This document shows, one piece after another, positions 42,756 through 52,194 of a stretch of DNA of 64,000 nt. A program made the translations under genes and the position numbers. Position 1 is the stretch's first letter. Each line of letters opens with the position of its first letter. The stretch is from Marmoricola endophyticus (lineage in GTDB: Bacteria; Actinomycetota; Actinomycetes; Propionibacteriales; Nocardioidaceae), in the NCBI RefSeq assembly GCF_014644415.1, contig NZ_BMKQ01000001.1:1540861-1604860 (forward strand), given 5' to 3'. The notes under the pieces were generated by a model that had not been told where the DNA came from, made no database searches, and saw only the letters and a program-made list of their open reading frames with translations.

Positions 42756-43643
42756 TCAGGAGCCGGCGTCGTAGTGCGCCTGCACCCGAGCCGGGGAGAG
42801 CGCCGTGCCGTAGCCGGACACGTAGGCCATCGACCCCTTGAAGTAGTAGCTGTTCGGGGGGCCCGAGTCGCCGACCGCCGACCAGCCGCCGAGGTTGTCG
42901 TAGCCGATCCGCACGTACCCGTTCGAGACGGGCTCGCCCTTGGTCCAGCTGGTGTTGCTGGCCACGACCTTGCCGTCGACGTAGAGCCGCATGCCCTTGA
43001 GGCTCCCGCTGGGGGTCAAGGTGGCCACCGCCTGGTGCCACACGCCGTCGTTGTAGCTCCGCGAGCCGGTGATGACGTGGGCGCCACCGTCGTAGGTGCC
43101 GAAGGAGAGCCGGCCGTCGTTGGACATGAACAGGTGCCTGTCGTAGACCCCCGACGCCCCGGTCGACTGGTTGCCGACGCCGACCAGCTTGCCCCCCTGA
43201 CCCGTGGTCGTCTTGAACCAGACCTCGAGGGAGAGGCTCGTGGGAATGTCGCCGGCGATCTGCGCTCCGGTGAGGTACCCGCTCCCGCCGTCGAAGCTGA
43301 CGGCACGGTCGCTGTCGCGCTGACCGCAGGGAGCCGCGGAGTCGCGGTAGGAGACGCCGAACCTGGTGTACGTGCCGGACAGGTTGTTGCCGCCGGTGTC
43401 CGCGGCCCGGGTGCCCGAGGCCTCGTTCAGCTGGTAGAAGAAGTACGCGGAGTCCGCCCTCGCCGCACCGAGGACGTCGGCGGGTGCGCAGCTCGAGGCC
43501 CAGCTGCCGCTGGCCGCGGTGTTCTGCGTGTTCGTCACCTTCGACGAGTACGCCCCCAGCGAGGTCGGCGTGCCGAGCAGGAGCAGCACCAGCCCGGCCA
43601 GCACGGCGCCGGCCGCGGCCAGGGTCCGTCCACGACGAGTCAC
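42756..43643 (-). CDS. Secreted LamG-domain protein, probable SipW substrate
   Basis: 295 residues from a GTG start overlapping the signal-peptidase stop. The signal sequence (LAAAGAVLAGLVLLLLGTPT) is followed by SLGAYSSKVTNTQNTAASGS, which shares the T-N-x-x-N-T-A-A-S pattern with the third cluster protein. A concanavalin-like LamG domain occupies about 100-290: AVSFDGGSGYLTGAQIAGDI, SLEVWFKTTTGQGGKLVGVG, WHQAVATLTPSGSLKGMRLY and VDGKVVASNTSW. It probably binds sugars or forms a pilus/matrix part. The gene is last in the three-gene cluster. Confidence 0.8.
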   Translation of the reverse strand: MTRRGRTLAAAGAVLAGLVLLLLGTPTSLGAYSSKVTNTQNTAASGSWASSCAPADVLGAARADSAYFFYQLNEASGTRAADTGGNNLSGTYTRFGVSYRDSAAPCGQRDSDRAVSFDGGSGYLTGAQIAGDIPTSLSLEVWFKTTTGQGGKLVGVGNQSTGASGVYDRHLFMSNDGRLSFGTYDGGAHVITGSRSYNDGVWHQAVATLTPSGSLKGMRLYVDGKVVASNTSWTKGEPVSNGYVRIGYDNLGGWSAVGDSGPPNSYYFKGSMAYVSGYGTALSPARVQAHYDAGS

Positions 43644-44455
43644 TGCTCTTCCTCCCGCGCGAGCGGGGCCAGCCCCACCACGAGCGTCCACAGCAGGGGG
43701 GCCAGGCAGATGCCTGCCACCACCACCCACCACCAGCCGCTGAGGCTGGGCACGGCCGCGACGCTGTAGCGCGTGCCGTCGGAGGGCACGGCGATCCGGG
43801 CGACCTCGCCGCTGCGCATCCGGGGCGAGACCATCTCGTCGGCGAGCTGGGCCCGTACCGGCAGGACGCCGGTCGACACGGCCTCCAGCCGGGGCCCGTC
43901 GACGGTGTCGGTCACCCCGACACGGTCCAGACCGACCCACGGCTGCATCAGCAGGCAGACCGCCGCGAAGGCGACAGCGGCGCCGACGACCCGGACCGGT
44001 GAGCGCCAGGAGGCGCGCACGAGCCCGGAGACCAGCCAGACCAGACCGAGGCCGAGGAGGAGCAGCGGAGCGCCACGCAGGACCCAGCCCACGGCCGGCC
44101 AGACCGCCACGACCTTCCCGACCAGGTGCGCCTGGTCGATGCTCCACGGGTCCGCCGCCGGGTTGACGTCGCCCTTGGTACGGATCCCGCCGGCGGACAC
44201 CTCGACCGCCCGGTGCGTGTAGACCTTCCCCGAGTCGGGCTGGCGGAAGGTGACGAGGTCTCCCACCTGCACGGCGTCGGCCGAGGCCGGACGCGTCAGC
44301 AGCAGGGCGCCGACCGGAGCGGTGCGGCCCATCGAGGCGGTGCGGACGTCGTACCACCGCCCTCCCGTGCTCCACCAGACCAGGGCCGTGAGCAGCGTCG
44401 CGCCCACGGCGAGCGCGGCGATCACCGCGAGCGCGGTGGATCGTGAACGCAGCAC
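43640..44455 (-). CDS. sipW: SipW-type (ER-type) signal peptidase I
   Basis: 271 residues. The catalytic Ser lies in VRTASMGRTAPVGALLL, and the general base is His in SGKVYTHRAVEVSAGG rather than the Lys of ordinary bacterial enzymes, so this is the Ser-His ER type. RTKGDVNPAADPW supplies the conserved Asp region. Membrane segments occur at about 8-28, 110-145 and 240-265. SipW in Bacillus processes the matrix proteins TasA and TapA; here the flanking secreted proteins are the natural substrates. Confidence 0.85.
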   Translation of the reverse strand: MLRSRSTALAVIAALAVGATLLTALVWWSTGGRWYDVRTASMGRTAPVGALLLTRPASADAVQVGDLVTFRQPDSGKVYTHRAVEVSAGGIRTKGDVNPAADPWSIDQAHLVGKVVAVWPAVGWVLRGAPLLLLGLGLVWLVSGLVRASWRSPVRVVGAAVAFAAVCLLMQPWVGLDRVGVTDTVDGPRLEAVSTGVLPVRAQLADEMVSPRMRSGEVARIAVPSDGTRYSVAAVPSLSGWWWVVVAGICLAPLLWTLVVGLAPLAREEEQ

Positions 44456-44491
44456 GACGAGCCTCTCTGGTCTGACGGTGGACGGGTGGGA

Positions 44492-45148
44492 CTACTGGTT
44501 GAAGGACCAGGTGAGCGCCTGGCTCACGGACTGACCCTGGACGGCGGTCGTCGCGTCCGCGGGCAGGCTGACCACGAAGGTGTAGTCCTGGCTGGCCCCG
44601 GCCGCGAGCTTGCCCAGGGAGATCGCGGAGGTCAGGCCGGCGGCGGAGCCGGTGTAGATCGGGGTCCCGGAAGCCGAGGCGCTCTGGTAGATCTTCACCT
44701 GGAGGACCGAGCACAGGTTGCCGGCGCTGGTGTTGGGCGTGGTGGGTGTGGACGAGCCCGTGGCGCCGGTGCTGGAAGCGGTGCAGGCGGCGGGAGTCAG
44801 CGTGCTGGTGCCGACCGCGACCTGACCGACGTTGTTGAAGGTCACCTTGGTGCTCTGCGAGCCGCCCGGCGTGAGCGGGGTGCCCGTGCCGCCGTACTTG
44901 TTGATGTCGGCGCAGGTCGCGGTCGTGTCGTAGCTCTTGCACGTGCTGGAGCCCGAGGTCTCGGTGATCGCCATGCTGGCGCTGGCCGCGGTGTTCGTGC
45001 TGTTCGTGATGGTGGCGGTCAGGCCCGAGAGGGAGGCGCCCATCGAGGCGGCGATCGCGATCGTGCCGACCACGCCCGCGGCCAGTGCGGGCCAGGCGAG
45101 TCGGCGCCGACGGCCGGGGGTGGAGGTGTGGCGAGCGTGCTTGGTCAC
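44492..45148 (-). CDS. SipW-dependent-type exported protein (TasA-like)
   Basis: 218 residues from GTG 45148, with GAAAGG upstream. After a basic N-terminus (KHARHTSTPGRRRRLAWP) comes a long hydrophobic signal and then SLSGLTATITNSTNTAASAS, sharing T-N-x-x-N-T-A-A-S with the LamG protein. The rest is a Thr/Ser-rich beta-sandwich type domain with paired Cys and a C-terminal QDYTFVVSLPADATTAVQGQ. It resembles alternate-signal exported proteins and TasA/camelysin-like fibre subunits. It is the first gene, so it may be the most highly expressed. Confidence 0.75.
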   Translation of the reverse strand: MTKHARHTSTPGRRRRLAWPALAAGVVGTIAIAASMGASLSGLTATITNSTNTAASASMAITETSGSSTCKSYDTTATCADINKYGGTGTPLTPGGSQSTKVTFNNVGQVAVGTSTLTPAACTASSTGATGSSTPTTPNTSAGNLCSVLQVKIYQSASASGTPIYTGSAAGLTSAISLGKLAAGASQDYTFVVSLPADATTAVQGQSVSQALTWSFNQ

Positions 45149-45186
45149 GAGCGTGTGCCTTTCGGTGGCGCGGGTTGGTGGTTGAA

Positions 45187-45206
45187 CTGTAAACGACAAA
45201 CTACAG
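45187..45206. promoter_or_regulatory. Candidate operator CTGTA-N10-TACAG before the SipW cluster
   Basis: A 20-bp site with 5-bp perfect arms in an AT-rich stretch (45181-45230) about 40-60 bases upstream of the TasA-like gene. The AT-richness contrasts with the surrounding DNA. A regulator-binding site or part of the promoter is likely; I cannot name the regulator. Confidence 0.4.
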
Positions 45207-45281
45207 AAATGTGCAATTCACAAACATGAAGCGCATCTCGCTCGAACCCGACAACCCCCTCGCGTCTGGCACCATCGCCCC

Positions 45282-46274
45282 GTGCTGCACCTTCAGCTGC
45301 GTGTGCCGAGCGACCTCACCGACGAGGTCGTGGCGATGCTCACCGACGACGACACCGTCACCAACGTGGCCGTGCACGCGCACGGGTTCCGGGCGCCCGC
45401 CGGGTGCCTGGTCTCCGCCGATGTCGCCCGGGAGAACGCCTCGACCGTCATCGCAGCACTGAAGGAGCTGCAGCTCGACGAGCGGGGCTCGATCGCGATG
45501 TGGCCGGTCGACACGATGCTCAGCCGCGACGCCGAGCGGGCGGAGAAGGCCGCACCCGGCGCACCGGACGACGGCGTGGTGTGGGAGTCGGTGGAGAACC
45601 GGCTGCGCGCGGACTCCCGCTGGACCTGGTCCTTCGCGGCCTTCATGACCCTCGCGGCGTTGATCGCCGGCGCCGGCCGGATCCTGGACCAGCCGATCCT
45701 CATCGTCGGGGCGATGGTGGTCGGCCCGGAGTTCTCCCCCATCGCGGCGTTCTGCTTCGGGCTGGTACGCCTGCGCCCGCGGATGCTGCGCGACTCGACG
45801 CTCTCGCTGGTCGGTGGGTTCGCCCTCGCCCTCGTCGTCGGCACGGCGCTGTGGGCGGTGGCGTACGGCCTCGGCGCGTTCACCCGTGCCGAGGCCTCGA
45901 ACGGCGAGATGACGGACTTCATCGTCAAGCCCGACGGCTGGTCGTTCGTGGTCGCGCTGCTCGCCGGCGTCGCCGGCACGCTCTCCCTGACCACGAACAA
46001 GTCCGGCCCGCTCGTGGGCGTCTTCATCTCGGTCACGACCATCCCGGCGGTCGGTACGGCGGCGGTCTGCCTGGCCTGCGGGCTGTGGCTGGAGGCCGCC
46101 GAGTCGGCGCTGCAGCTGGGGATCAACGTCGCGGGCCTGCTGATCAGCGGGACGCTCACGCTCCTCGCACTCAAGCAGGTGTGGAACCGGCTCGGCATCC
46201 CCGCGGTCAACCGCGACACCATGCTGGCGCTGTCGGCGCGCCCGCGGACCCGGCGACGCGGAGGGCCGCGCTGA
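45282..46274 (+). CDS. DUF389 membrane protein
   Basis: 330 residues. An N-terminal soluble ACT-like part (LQLRVPSDLTDEVVAMLTDD) is followed by about six membrane segments. The DUF389 core shows DQPILIVGAMVVGPEFSPIA and SLTTNKSGPLVGVFISVTTI, ending with GLLISGTLTLLALKQVW. The family (TIGR00341-like) is of unknown function. The GTG start at 45282 is used. It ends 3 bp from the convergent lipoprotein gene. Confidence 0.85.
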   Translation: MLHLQLRVPSDLTDEVVAMLTDDDTVTNVAVHAHGFRAPAGCLVSADVARENASTVIAALKELQLDERGSIAMWPVDTMLSRDAERAEKAAPGAPDDGVVWESVENRLRADSRWTWSFAAFMTLAALIAGAGRILDQPILIVGAMVVGPEFSPIAAFCFGLVRLRPRMLRDSTLSLVGGFALALVVGTALWAVAYGLGAFTRAEASNGEMTDFIVKPDGWSFVVALLAGVAGTLSLTTNKSGPLVGVFISVTTIPAVGTAAVCLACGLWLEAAESALQLGINVAGLLISGTLTLLALKQVWNRLGIPAVNRDTMLALSARPRTRRRGGPR

Positions 46275-46277
46275 CCC

Positions 46278-47273
46278 TCAGCGGGTGATCCGCTCGACCT
46301 CGTCGCCGCGGGTGCCGGTCACCCACAGCGTGTGCGCACCCGGCGCGACCGCGACCGTGTCCGGCTGCCGCACCGTCGGGTACGTCGCCACGACCCGTGG
46401 CCGCGCACCGGACACGTCCAGCCCGACGAGCCGGTTCTCCGCGGTCAGGGTGACCCAGACCGTCGCGGTCCGGCGGTCCGTCGCGATGCCGTACGGGACC
46501 CCGCCGACCTCGGTGCTCCCGACCTCGCGCAGCGGGTCGAGGTCGAAGACCCGGACCCGCCCGGCCGCGGTGTCGACGACGACCTCGCGGTGCCCGGTCG
46601 TCGCCGCGGCGTGGGTGGTGCCCACTCCGCCGTGGACCCGGGCGGTACGGGTGAGCGACGGCAGCGCGTAGGTCGTCAGCGAGAAGGTCTTGTCATCCAA
46701 CGCAGCCAGGACGTCGCCGTCGGTGACCAGCCCACCGGGGCGGGCGAAGCCGGGCACGGTGCCGACGACCCTGCCGCCGCGCACCACCGACAGCTCGTGG
46801 CCGAACTCGTTGCCGACCACGACGGCGCCGCCGGCGGTCTCGACCGCGTCGTGCGGGTGCGCACCCACGCCGACCGAGGTGGCCCGGCCGGTCGCGGGGG
46901 CGACCTCGTAGAGCCGGTCGGAGGTCTCGTCGGGGACGAGCACGGGCCCGCCCGGTCTGCCCAGCTTCACGTGCCGGGCCTTGCCGGGCAGCGGCACCGC
47001 GTGCTCGACGGCCAGGGTCTCCGGGTCGAGCACCAGCAGCCGGTCAGGATCGTGCACCGCGACCGAGAGGGTCCGCGTGCCGGGGTCGTAGACGATGCCC
47101 TGGGGCTTCGGCGCAACGTGGGTGACGGTGCCGGCGGGAGCCTCGACCAGGCGCGGTGAGGTGGCCGGCGCGGCCTTCGGGGCCGGCTCCGCGGACGAAC
47201 CTCCGCCGCAGGACGCCGTGCACGCCAGCAGGGTCGCGGCACCGAGTGCCGCGACCCTCCTCGACGTGCTCAT
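46278..47273 (-). CDS. Beta-propeller (YncE/YVTN-like) lipoprotein
   Basis: 331 residues. The signal peptide has a lipobox-like LLACTASC, suggesting a lipoprotein. The body is made of repeated strands of the YVTN/NHL type: GIVYDPGTRTLSVAVHDPDR, LLVLDPETLAVEHAVPLPGK, HPHDAVETAGGAVVVGNEFG, DTVAVAPGAHTLWVTGTRG. Such propellers often act as binding or scaffolding domains outside the membrane. No catalytic motif is visible. Confidence 0.78.
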   Translation of the reverse strand: MSTSRRVAALGAATLLACTASCGGGSSAEPAPKAAPATSPRLVEAPAGTVTHVAPKPQGIVYDPGTRTLSVAVHDPDRLLVLDPETLAVEHAVPLPGKARHVKLGRPGGPVLVPDETSDRLYEVAPATGRATSVGVGAHPHDAVETAGGAVVVGNEFGHELSVVRGGRVVGTVPGFARPGGLVTDGDVLAALDDKTFSLTTYALPSLTRTARVHGGVGTTHAAATTGHREVVVDTAAGRVRVFDLDPLREVGSTEVGGVPYGIATDRRTATVWVTLTAENRLVGLDVSGARPRVVATYPTVRQPDTVAVAPGAHTLWVTGTRGDEVERITR

Positions 47274-47288
47274 GCCTCGGACGCTACG

Positions 47289-47723
47289 TCAGACCCCTCG
47301 CCCGACCAGGGTGACCGGGACGTTGCCCCGGGTCGCCTTGGAGTACGGGCACACCTCGTGCGCCTTCTCCATCAGCTGCTGCGCGGTCGCGTCGTCGACA
47401 CCGGGGACCTTGCCGGTGAGCTCGACGGTGATCGCGAACGAGCTCTCGTGCGGCCCGAACCCGACCGCGGAGTCGAGGACGATGCCGTCCGCGCCCGACA
47501 CGCCGGCCTTCTCGGCCACCGATCCCAGTGCGGTGCGGAAGCAGGCGGCGTAGCCGACCGCGAACAGCTGCTCGGGGTTCGTCCCGGTGCCCGGCCCGCC
47601 GGTCTCCTTGGGCGCAGTGAGGTCGAGGTCGAGCACGCCGTCCTCGGTGGTCGCGTGCCCGGTCCGGCCGCCCGTGACGGAGGCGCGTGCGGTGTAGACG
47701 ATCTTGTCCGGTGTGGTGGTCAT
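47289..47723 (-). CDS. ohr: Ohr-type organic hydroperoxide reductase (OsmC family)
   Basis: 144 residues, one OsmC domain. The peroxidatic Cys is in LFAVGYAACFRTALGSVAEK and the second Cys in MEKAHEVCPYSKATRGNVPV, the Ohr pattern. It reduces organic hydroperoxides using thiols. No OhrR-like MarR gene is adjacent. It lies 61 bp from glmM, in the same direction. Confidence 0.92.
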   Translation of the reverse strand: MTTTPDKIVYTARASVTGGRTGHATTEDGVLDLDLTAPKETGGPGTGTNPEQLFAVGYAACFRTALGSVAEKAGVSGADGIVLDSAVGFGPHESSFAITVELTGKVPGVDDATAQQLMEKAHEVCPYSKATRGNVPVTLVGRGV

Positions 47724-47784
47724 GACCGGCCCAACCGGAGGCGGTACGTCGGTGTTCCTGCCGCGGCGGGTCGGGTCCGGTGCG

Positions 47785-49140
47785 CTACAGCGCCAGGCGC
47801 CGTCGTACGACGTCGGCCAGCTCGCCCGCGACCTGCTGAGCCGTCTCGACGTCCGCCGCCTCGACCATGACCCGTACGAGCTGCTCGGTGCCGGACGGGC
47901 GCAGGAGCACGCGGCCGGTCTCCCCCAGCTCGGCCTCCGCCTTGGCGACCGCGTCGGCGAGGTCGACGTCGGTCGCGACCCGGGTGCGGTCCACCCCGGC
48001 GACGTTGACCAGCACCTGGGGCATCCGCTGGACGACTCCCGCGAGGTCGGCCAGCGACGACCGGGTGACGGCCATCCGGGCCAGCACGTGCAGCGCGCTG
48101 AGCAGTCCGTCGCCCGTGGTGGCGTGGTCGCTCATGATCACGTGCCCGGACTGCTCGCCGCCGAGGTTGTGGCCCGACGCCTTCATCGCCTCGAGCACGT
48201 AGCGGTCCCCGACAGCGGTCTGTCGCACCGACACGCCTGCGGTGGCCATCGCGCGCACGAAGCCGAGGTTGCTCATCACGGTCGCCACCACGGTGTCCGA
48301 GCGCAGTGCCCCGCGCTCGTGGAGCGCGAGAGCGAGGATCGCGAGGATCTGGTCGCCGTCGACGACCTCGCCGGCGGCGTCGACGGCGAGGCAGCGGTCG
48401 GCGTCGCCGTCGACCGCGAAGCCGGCGTCGGCGCCGTGCTCGACGACGGCCGCGCGCAGGAGGTCGATGTGGGTCGAGCCGCAGCCGTCGTTGATGTTCA
48501 GCCCGTCGGGCTCCGCGGCGAGCGTGATCACCTCGGCGCCGGCGTCGCGCAGCGCCTTCGGTCCGACCTCGCTGGCGGCGCCGTTGGCGCAGTCCAGCAC
48601 GACGGTCAGGCCGGCCAGCGACGGCTCGATCGTGCCGACCAGGTGCGAGGCGTAGTCCTCGACCGGCGAGGGGTGCGTACGGACCCTGCCGAGCCCGCCA
48701 CCGACCGGACGGGGCGCGCTCGTCGCGTCCGCGCCCGTCTCGGACTCGATCTCGTCCTCGACGTCGTCCTCGAGCTTCAGCCCGCCGCGCGCGAAGAACT
48801 TGATCCCGTTGTCGGGCATCGCGTTGTGCGACGCCGAGATCATCACCCCGAGGTCCGCCCCGAGCCGTGCGGTCAGGTGCGCGACGCCGGGCGTGGGCAG
48901 CTCGCCGAGGAGGACGACGTCCACCCCCGCGGACGTCAGCCCGGCGACGACGGCCGCCTCGAGCATCTGCCCGGACAACCTCGTGTCCCGACCGACCACG
49001 GCCACGGGCCGCGGCTGGTCGGGGACGAGCGGGTCGACCAGGACGCGGGCGGCCGCGACCGACAACCCGAGCGCGAGCTCGGGTGTCAGGTCGGCGTTGG
49101 CCAGCCCGCGCACACCGTCGGTGCCGAAGAGTCTCGTCAT
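47785..49140 (-). CDS. glmM: Phosphoglucosamine mutase
   Basis: 451 residues. It interconverts glucosamine-6-phosphate and glucosamine-1-phosphate. It begins [20 protein letters not shown]; the phosphoserine loop is [20 protein letters not shown]; the metal loop is [20 protein letters not shown]; and the sugar-binding loop MVEAADVE is C-terminal. ATG 49140 gives the canonical N-terminus. It is the third gene of the rplM-rpsI-glmM unit, separated from rpsI by the structured element at 49153-49264. Confidence 0.96.
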   Translation of the reverse strand: MTRLFGTDGVRGLANADLTPELALGLSVAAARVLVDPLVPDQPRPVAVVGRDTRLSGQMLEAAVVAGLTSAGVDVVLLGELPTPGVAHLTARLGADLGVMISASHNAMPDNGIKFFARGGLKLEDDVEDEIESETGADATSAPRPVGGGLGRVRTHPSPVEDYASHLVGTIEPSLAGLTVVLDCANGAASEVGPKALRDAGAEVITLAAEPDGLNINDGCGSTHIDLLRAAVVEHGADAGFAVDGDADRCLAVDAAGEVVDGDQILAILALALHERGALRSDTVVATVMSNLGFVRAMATAGVSVRQTAVGDRYVLEAMKASGHNLGGEQSGHVIMSDHATTGDGLLSALHVLARMAVTRSSLADLAGVVQRMPQVLVNVAGVDRTRVATDVDLADAVAKAEAELGETGRVLLRPSGTEQLVRVMVEAADVETAQQVAGELADVVRRRLAL

Positions 49141-49152
49141 AGCTGCAATGGG

Positions 49153-49264
49153 TCTGGGGCCCGTGGCGGAGTGCCTCGCAAGGCGGAGGAGCGAAGGCGA
49201 CCTCTGAGCGGAGCGGGTCGTCGAGTGACGACAACGCCGCGAGGTGCCCGCCACGGGCCTCAGA
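49153..49264 (-). repeat. Intergenic structured element, copy B (rpsI 3' side)
   Basis: Arms at 49153-49169 and 49248-49264 (17 bp, one mismatch) continue as CCTCGC/GCGAGG (49174-49179 with 49239-49244), enclosing the conserved core 49180-49238. The core again has an inner GTCGTC-ACTC-GACGAC hairpin. It begins at the base adjoining the rpsI stop codon and ends 12 bases before the glmM ATG. Same orientation as copy A. Confidence 0.75.
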
Positions 49265-49765
49265 TCAGCGCTTGCTGTACTGCGGCGCCTTACGGGCCTT
49301 CTTCAGACCGGCCTTCTTGCGCTCGATGACGCGCGCGTCGCGGGTCAGCAGCCCGGCCGACTTCAACGACGGGCGGTTCGCCTCGACGTCGACGGCGTTC
49401 AGCGCACGGGCCACGCCCAGGCGCAGCGCACCGGCCTGGCCGGTGATGCCGCCGCCGTGCACGCGGGCGATGACGTCGAAGCGGCCGGCGAGGTCGGTGG
49501 TCACGAAGGGCTCGTTGACGACCTGCTGGTGCAGCTTGTTGGGGAAGTACGAGTCCAGCGGGCGGCCGTTTACGGTCCACTCACCGGTGCCGGGGACGAT
49601 CCGGACCCGGGCCACGGCCTCCTTGCGGCGCCCGGTGGCGGCCGCGGGGGCGATGGTGGCGGGACGGGCCGGCGCGTCCGCGCTGGGTGCACTCTCGGAG
49701 GAGTAGGCGACGCCCTGGTCGTCGACCTGGTAGGTCTCCTCGTTCTCGAACTGGTTCTCAGTCAC
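49265..49765 (-). CDS. rpsI: 30S ribosomal protein S9
   Basis: 166 residues. The conserved S9 domain begins at about residue 44 ([20 protein letters not shown]) and includes [20 protein letters not shown] and [20 protein letters not shown], ending QYSKR, the tail that reaches the P-site. The first 43 residues are an acidic, Ala-rich extension common in actinobacteria. GTG start with GAAGG upstream. Confidence 0.97.
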   Translation of the reverse strand: MTENQFENEETYQVDDQGVAYSSESAPSADAPARPATIAPAAATGRRKEAVARVRIVPGTGEWTVNGRPLDSYFPNKLHQQVVNEPFVTTDLAGRFDVIARVHGGGITGQAGALRLGVARALNAVDVEANRPSLKSAGLLTRDARVIERKKAGLKKARKAPQYSKR

Positions 49766-49804
49766 GCGTGTCTACCTTCTCGAAGTCTGTGATGGGTCGG
49801 AGAG

Positions 49805-50248
49805 TTACTGGGAGATCTGCGTGATCTCGTAGGGCTGGGCCTTCTGGGCACGGTGCGGGTGCTCCGGACCGGCGTAGACCTTCAGCTTCTTCAGCATCTG
49901 CCGACCGAGGCGGTTCTTGGGGAGCATGCCCCAGACCGCGGACTCGATGACGCGACGCGGGTCCTTCTCGAGCAGCTCGCCGACGGTGTCGGTCCGCAGG
50001 CCACCGGGGAAGCCGGAGTGGCGGTAGCGCAGCGACTTGGTCGCCTTGTCGCCGGCCAGCGCCACCTTGGAGGCGTTGACGACGATGACGAAGTCGCCGG
50101 TGTCGACGTGGTTGGCGAACATCGGCTTGTGCTTGCCGCGGATCAGGTTGGCGACCTGGACGGAGAGCCGTCCGAGGACGACGTCGGTGGCGTCGATGAC
50201 GTGCCACTGGCGCTCGATGTCGCCGGGCCTGGGCGTGTAGGTACCCAT
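49805..50248 (-). CDS. rplM: 50S ribosomal protein L13
   Basis: 147 residues. [40 protein letters not shown] and [20 protein letters not shown] are conserved L13 segments. ATG 50248 gives the standard MGTYTP N-terminus. It is the first gene of the rplM-rpsI-glmM unit, with a leader of about 190 nt from a probable promoter at 50439-50468. Confidence 0.97.
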   Translation of the reverse strand: MGTYTPRPGDIERQWHVIDATDVVLGRLSVQVANLIRGKHKPMFANHVDTGDFVIVVNASKVALAGDKATKSLRYRHSGFPGGLRTDTVGELLEKDPRRVIESAVWGMLPKNRLGRQMLKKLKVYAGPEHPHRAQKAQPYEITQISQ

Positions 50249-50551
50249 GGGTGTGTGCCTCATTCGTTCGTGTGGCCCGGTGCAGACGAACCCTGCTCCG
50301 GGTGGTGCGCGGTGCTGCAGCGGCTCCTGACGAACACGGCCCGGCTCGATCGCACCAGGGATGGGACCTGGGGTACGTCGTCCGGATCTGCGCGCGCATC
50401 CGGTGAGGACGCGGGCGCGGCAGGAGTCGCAGCCGCCAAGAGTACGGGCGGCGTCGCGGAAGGGTCAAAACCGTGAGCCCGGGGTGCCGGCGTGTCACAC
50501 CCGAGGAATAGGTTGGATGTACCGCGACGAAGATCCGCTAAGGAGCGACAC
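50249..50551. promoter_or_regulatory. Divergent region between rplM and gltA
   Basis: 303 bp with no gene. The rplM side carries a leader of about 190 bases, rich in short GC hairpins, in which an L13 autoregulatory site is possible but not recognised. The gltA side has AAGGAG (50540-50545) before the GTG start and a possible -10 TAGGTT (50509-50514). Confidence 0.6.
50439..50468 (-). promoter_or_regulatory. Predicted rplM promoter (TTGACC-N18-TACTCT)
   Basis: On the minus strand, -35 TTGACC (50463-50468) and -10 TACTCT (50439-50444) are separated by 18 bases, a good actinobacterial housekeeping sigma match. It would start transcription of the rplM-rpsI-glmM unit about 180-190 bases before rplM. 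Confidence 0.65.
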
Positions 50552-51859
<1,308 letters not shown>

Positions 51860-51872
51860 CTCCCGCTCGCCC

Positions 51873-51910
51873 CGAGCGCCCGCACCTCTCTGCTGGGGTG
51901 CGGGCGCTCG
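51873..51910 (+). terminator. gltA terminator hairpin
   Basis: A perfect 14-bp stem (51873-51886 with 51897-51910) and a 10-base loop, 13 bp past the gltA stop. No T tract follows; this is normal for GC-rich actinobacteria. Confidence 0.75.
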
Positions 51911-51929
51911 TGCGTTGTGGGACGTCGGA

Positions 51930-52187
51930 GGTCTCGACGCGCTCGCTGGCGCTCGCTGCTCGACCACCGATGGTCGCGGCCGGTGGTCGAGCCCGGCGCA
52001 CAAGAGGTGGTCGAGCCCGAAGCGAGCGCAGCGAGCGAGGACGTCGAGACCACCCAACCCGCACCAACTCGGGCAGCGACCACCGGAGGTCGAGCCTGTC
52101 GAGACCACCCACCCGAGTCCTGGACAGCAATCACCGGAGGTCGAGCAGCCGAGGAGCGCCAGCGACGAGGCGCCCGTCGAGACCCAC
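51930..52187. repeat. Cluster of REP-like palindromic repeats
   Basis: At least four related elements built from GGTCTCGAC/GTCGAGACC and CTCGACCACC/GGTGGTCGAG. Element 1 (51930-51968) and element 2 (52006-52054) are in opposite orientations with a CGCTCGCT-rich centre; shorter derivatives lie at 52085-52109 and about 52136-52187. An extra GGTGGTCGAGCCC half lies at 51982-51994. This repeat type is dispersed in many Nocardioides and related genomes, in my recollection. Confidence 0.75.
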
Positions 52188-52194
52188 GCCGGCC

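Larger units (their letters stand above)
51860..52194. other. gltA 3' region with terminator and palindromic repeat cluster
   Basis: 335 bp between the convergent gltA and MFS genes. It holds a terminator (51873-51910) and then a run of REP-like palindromes (51930-52187) ending 7 bases before the MFS stop. No coding sequence is supported. Confidence 0.75.

Noticed and set aside
51930-52187. CRISPR array downstream of gltA
   Set aside because: Repeat units vary in length, alternate in orientation and lack regular unique spacers; they are REP-like palindromes.
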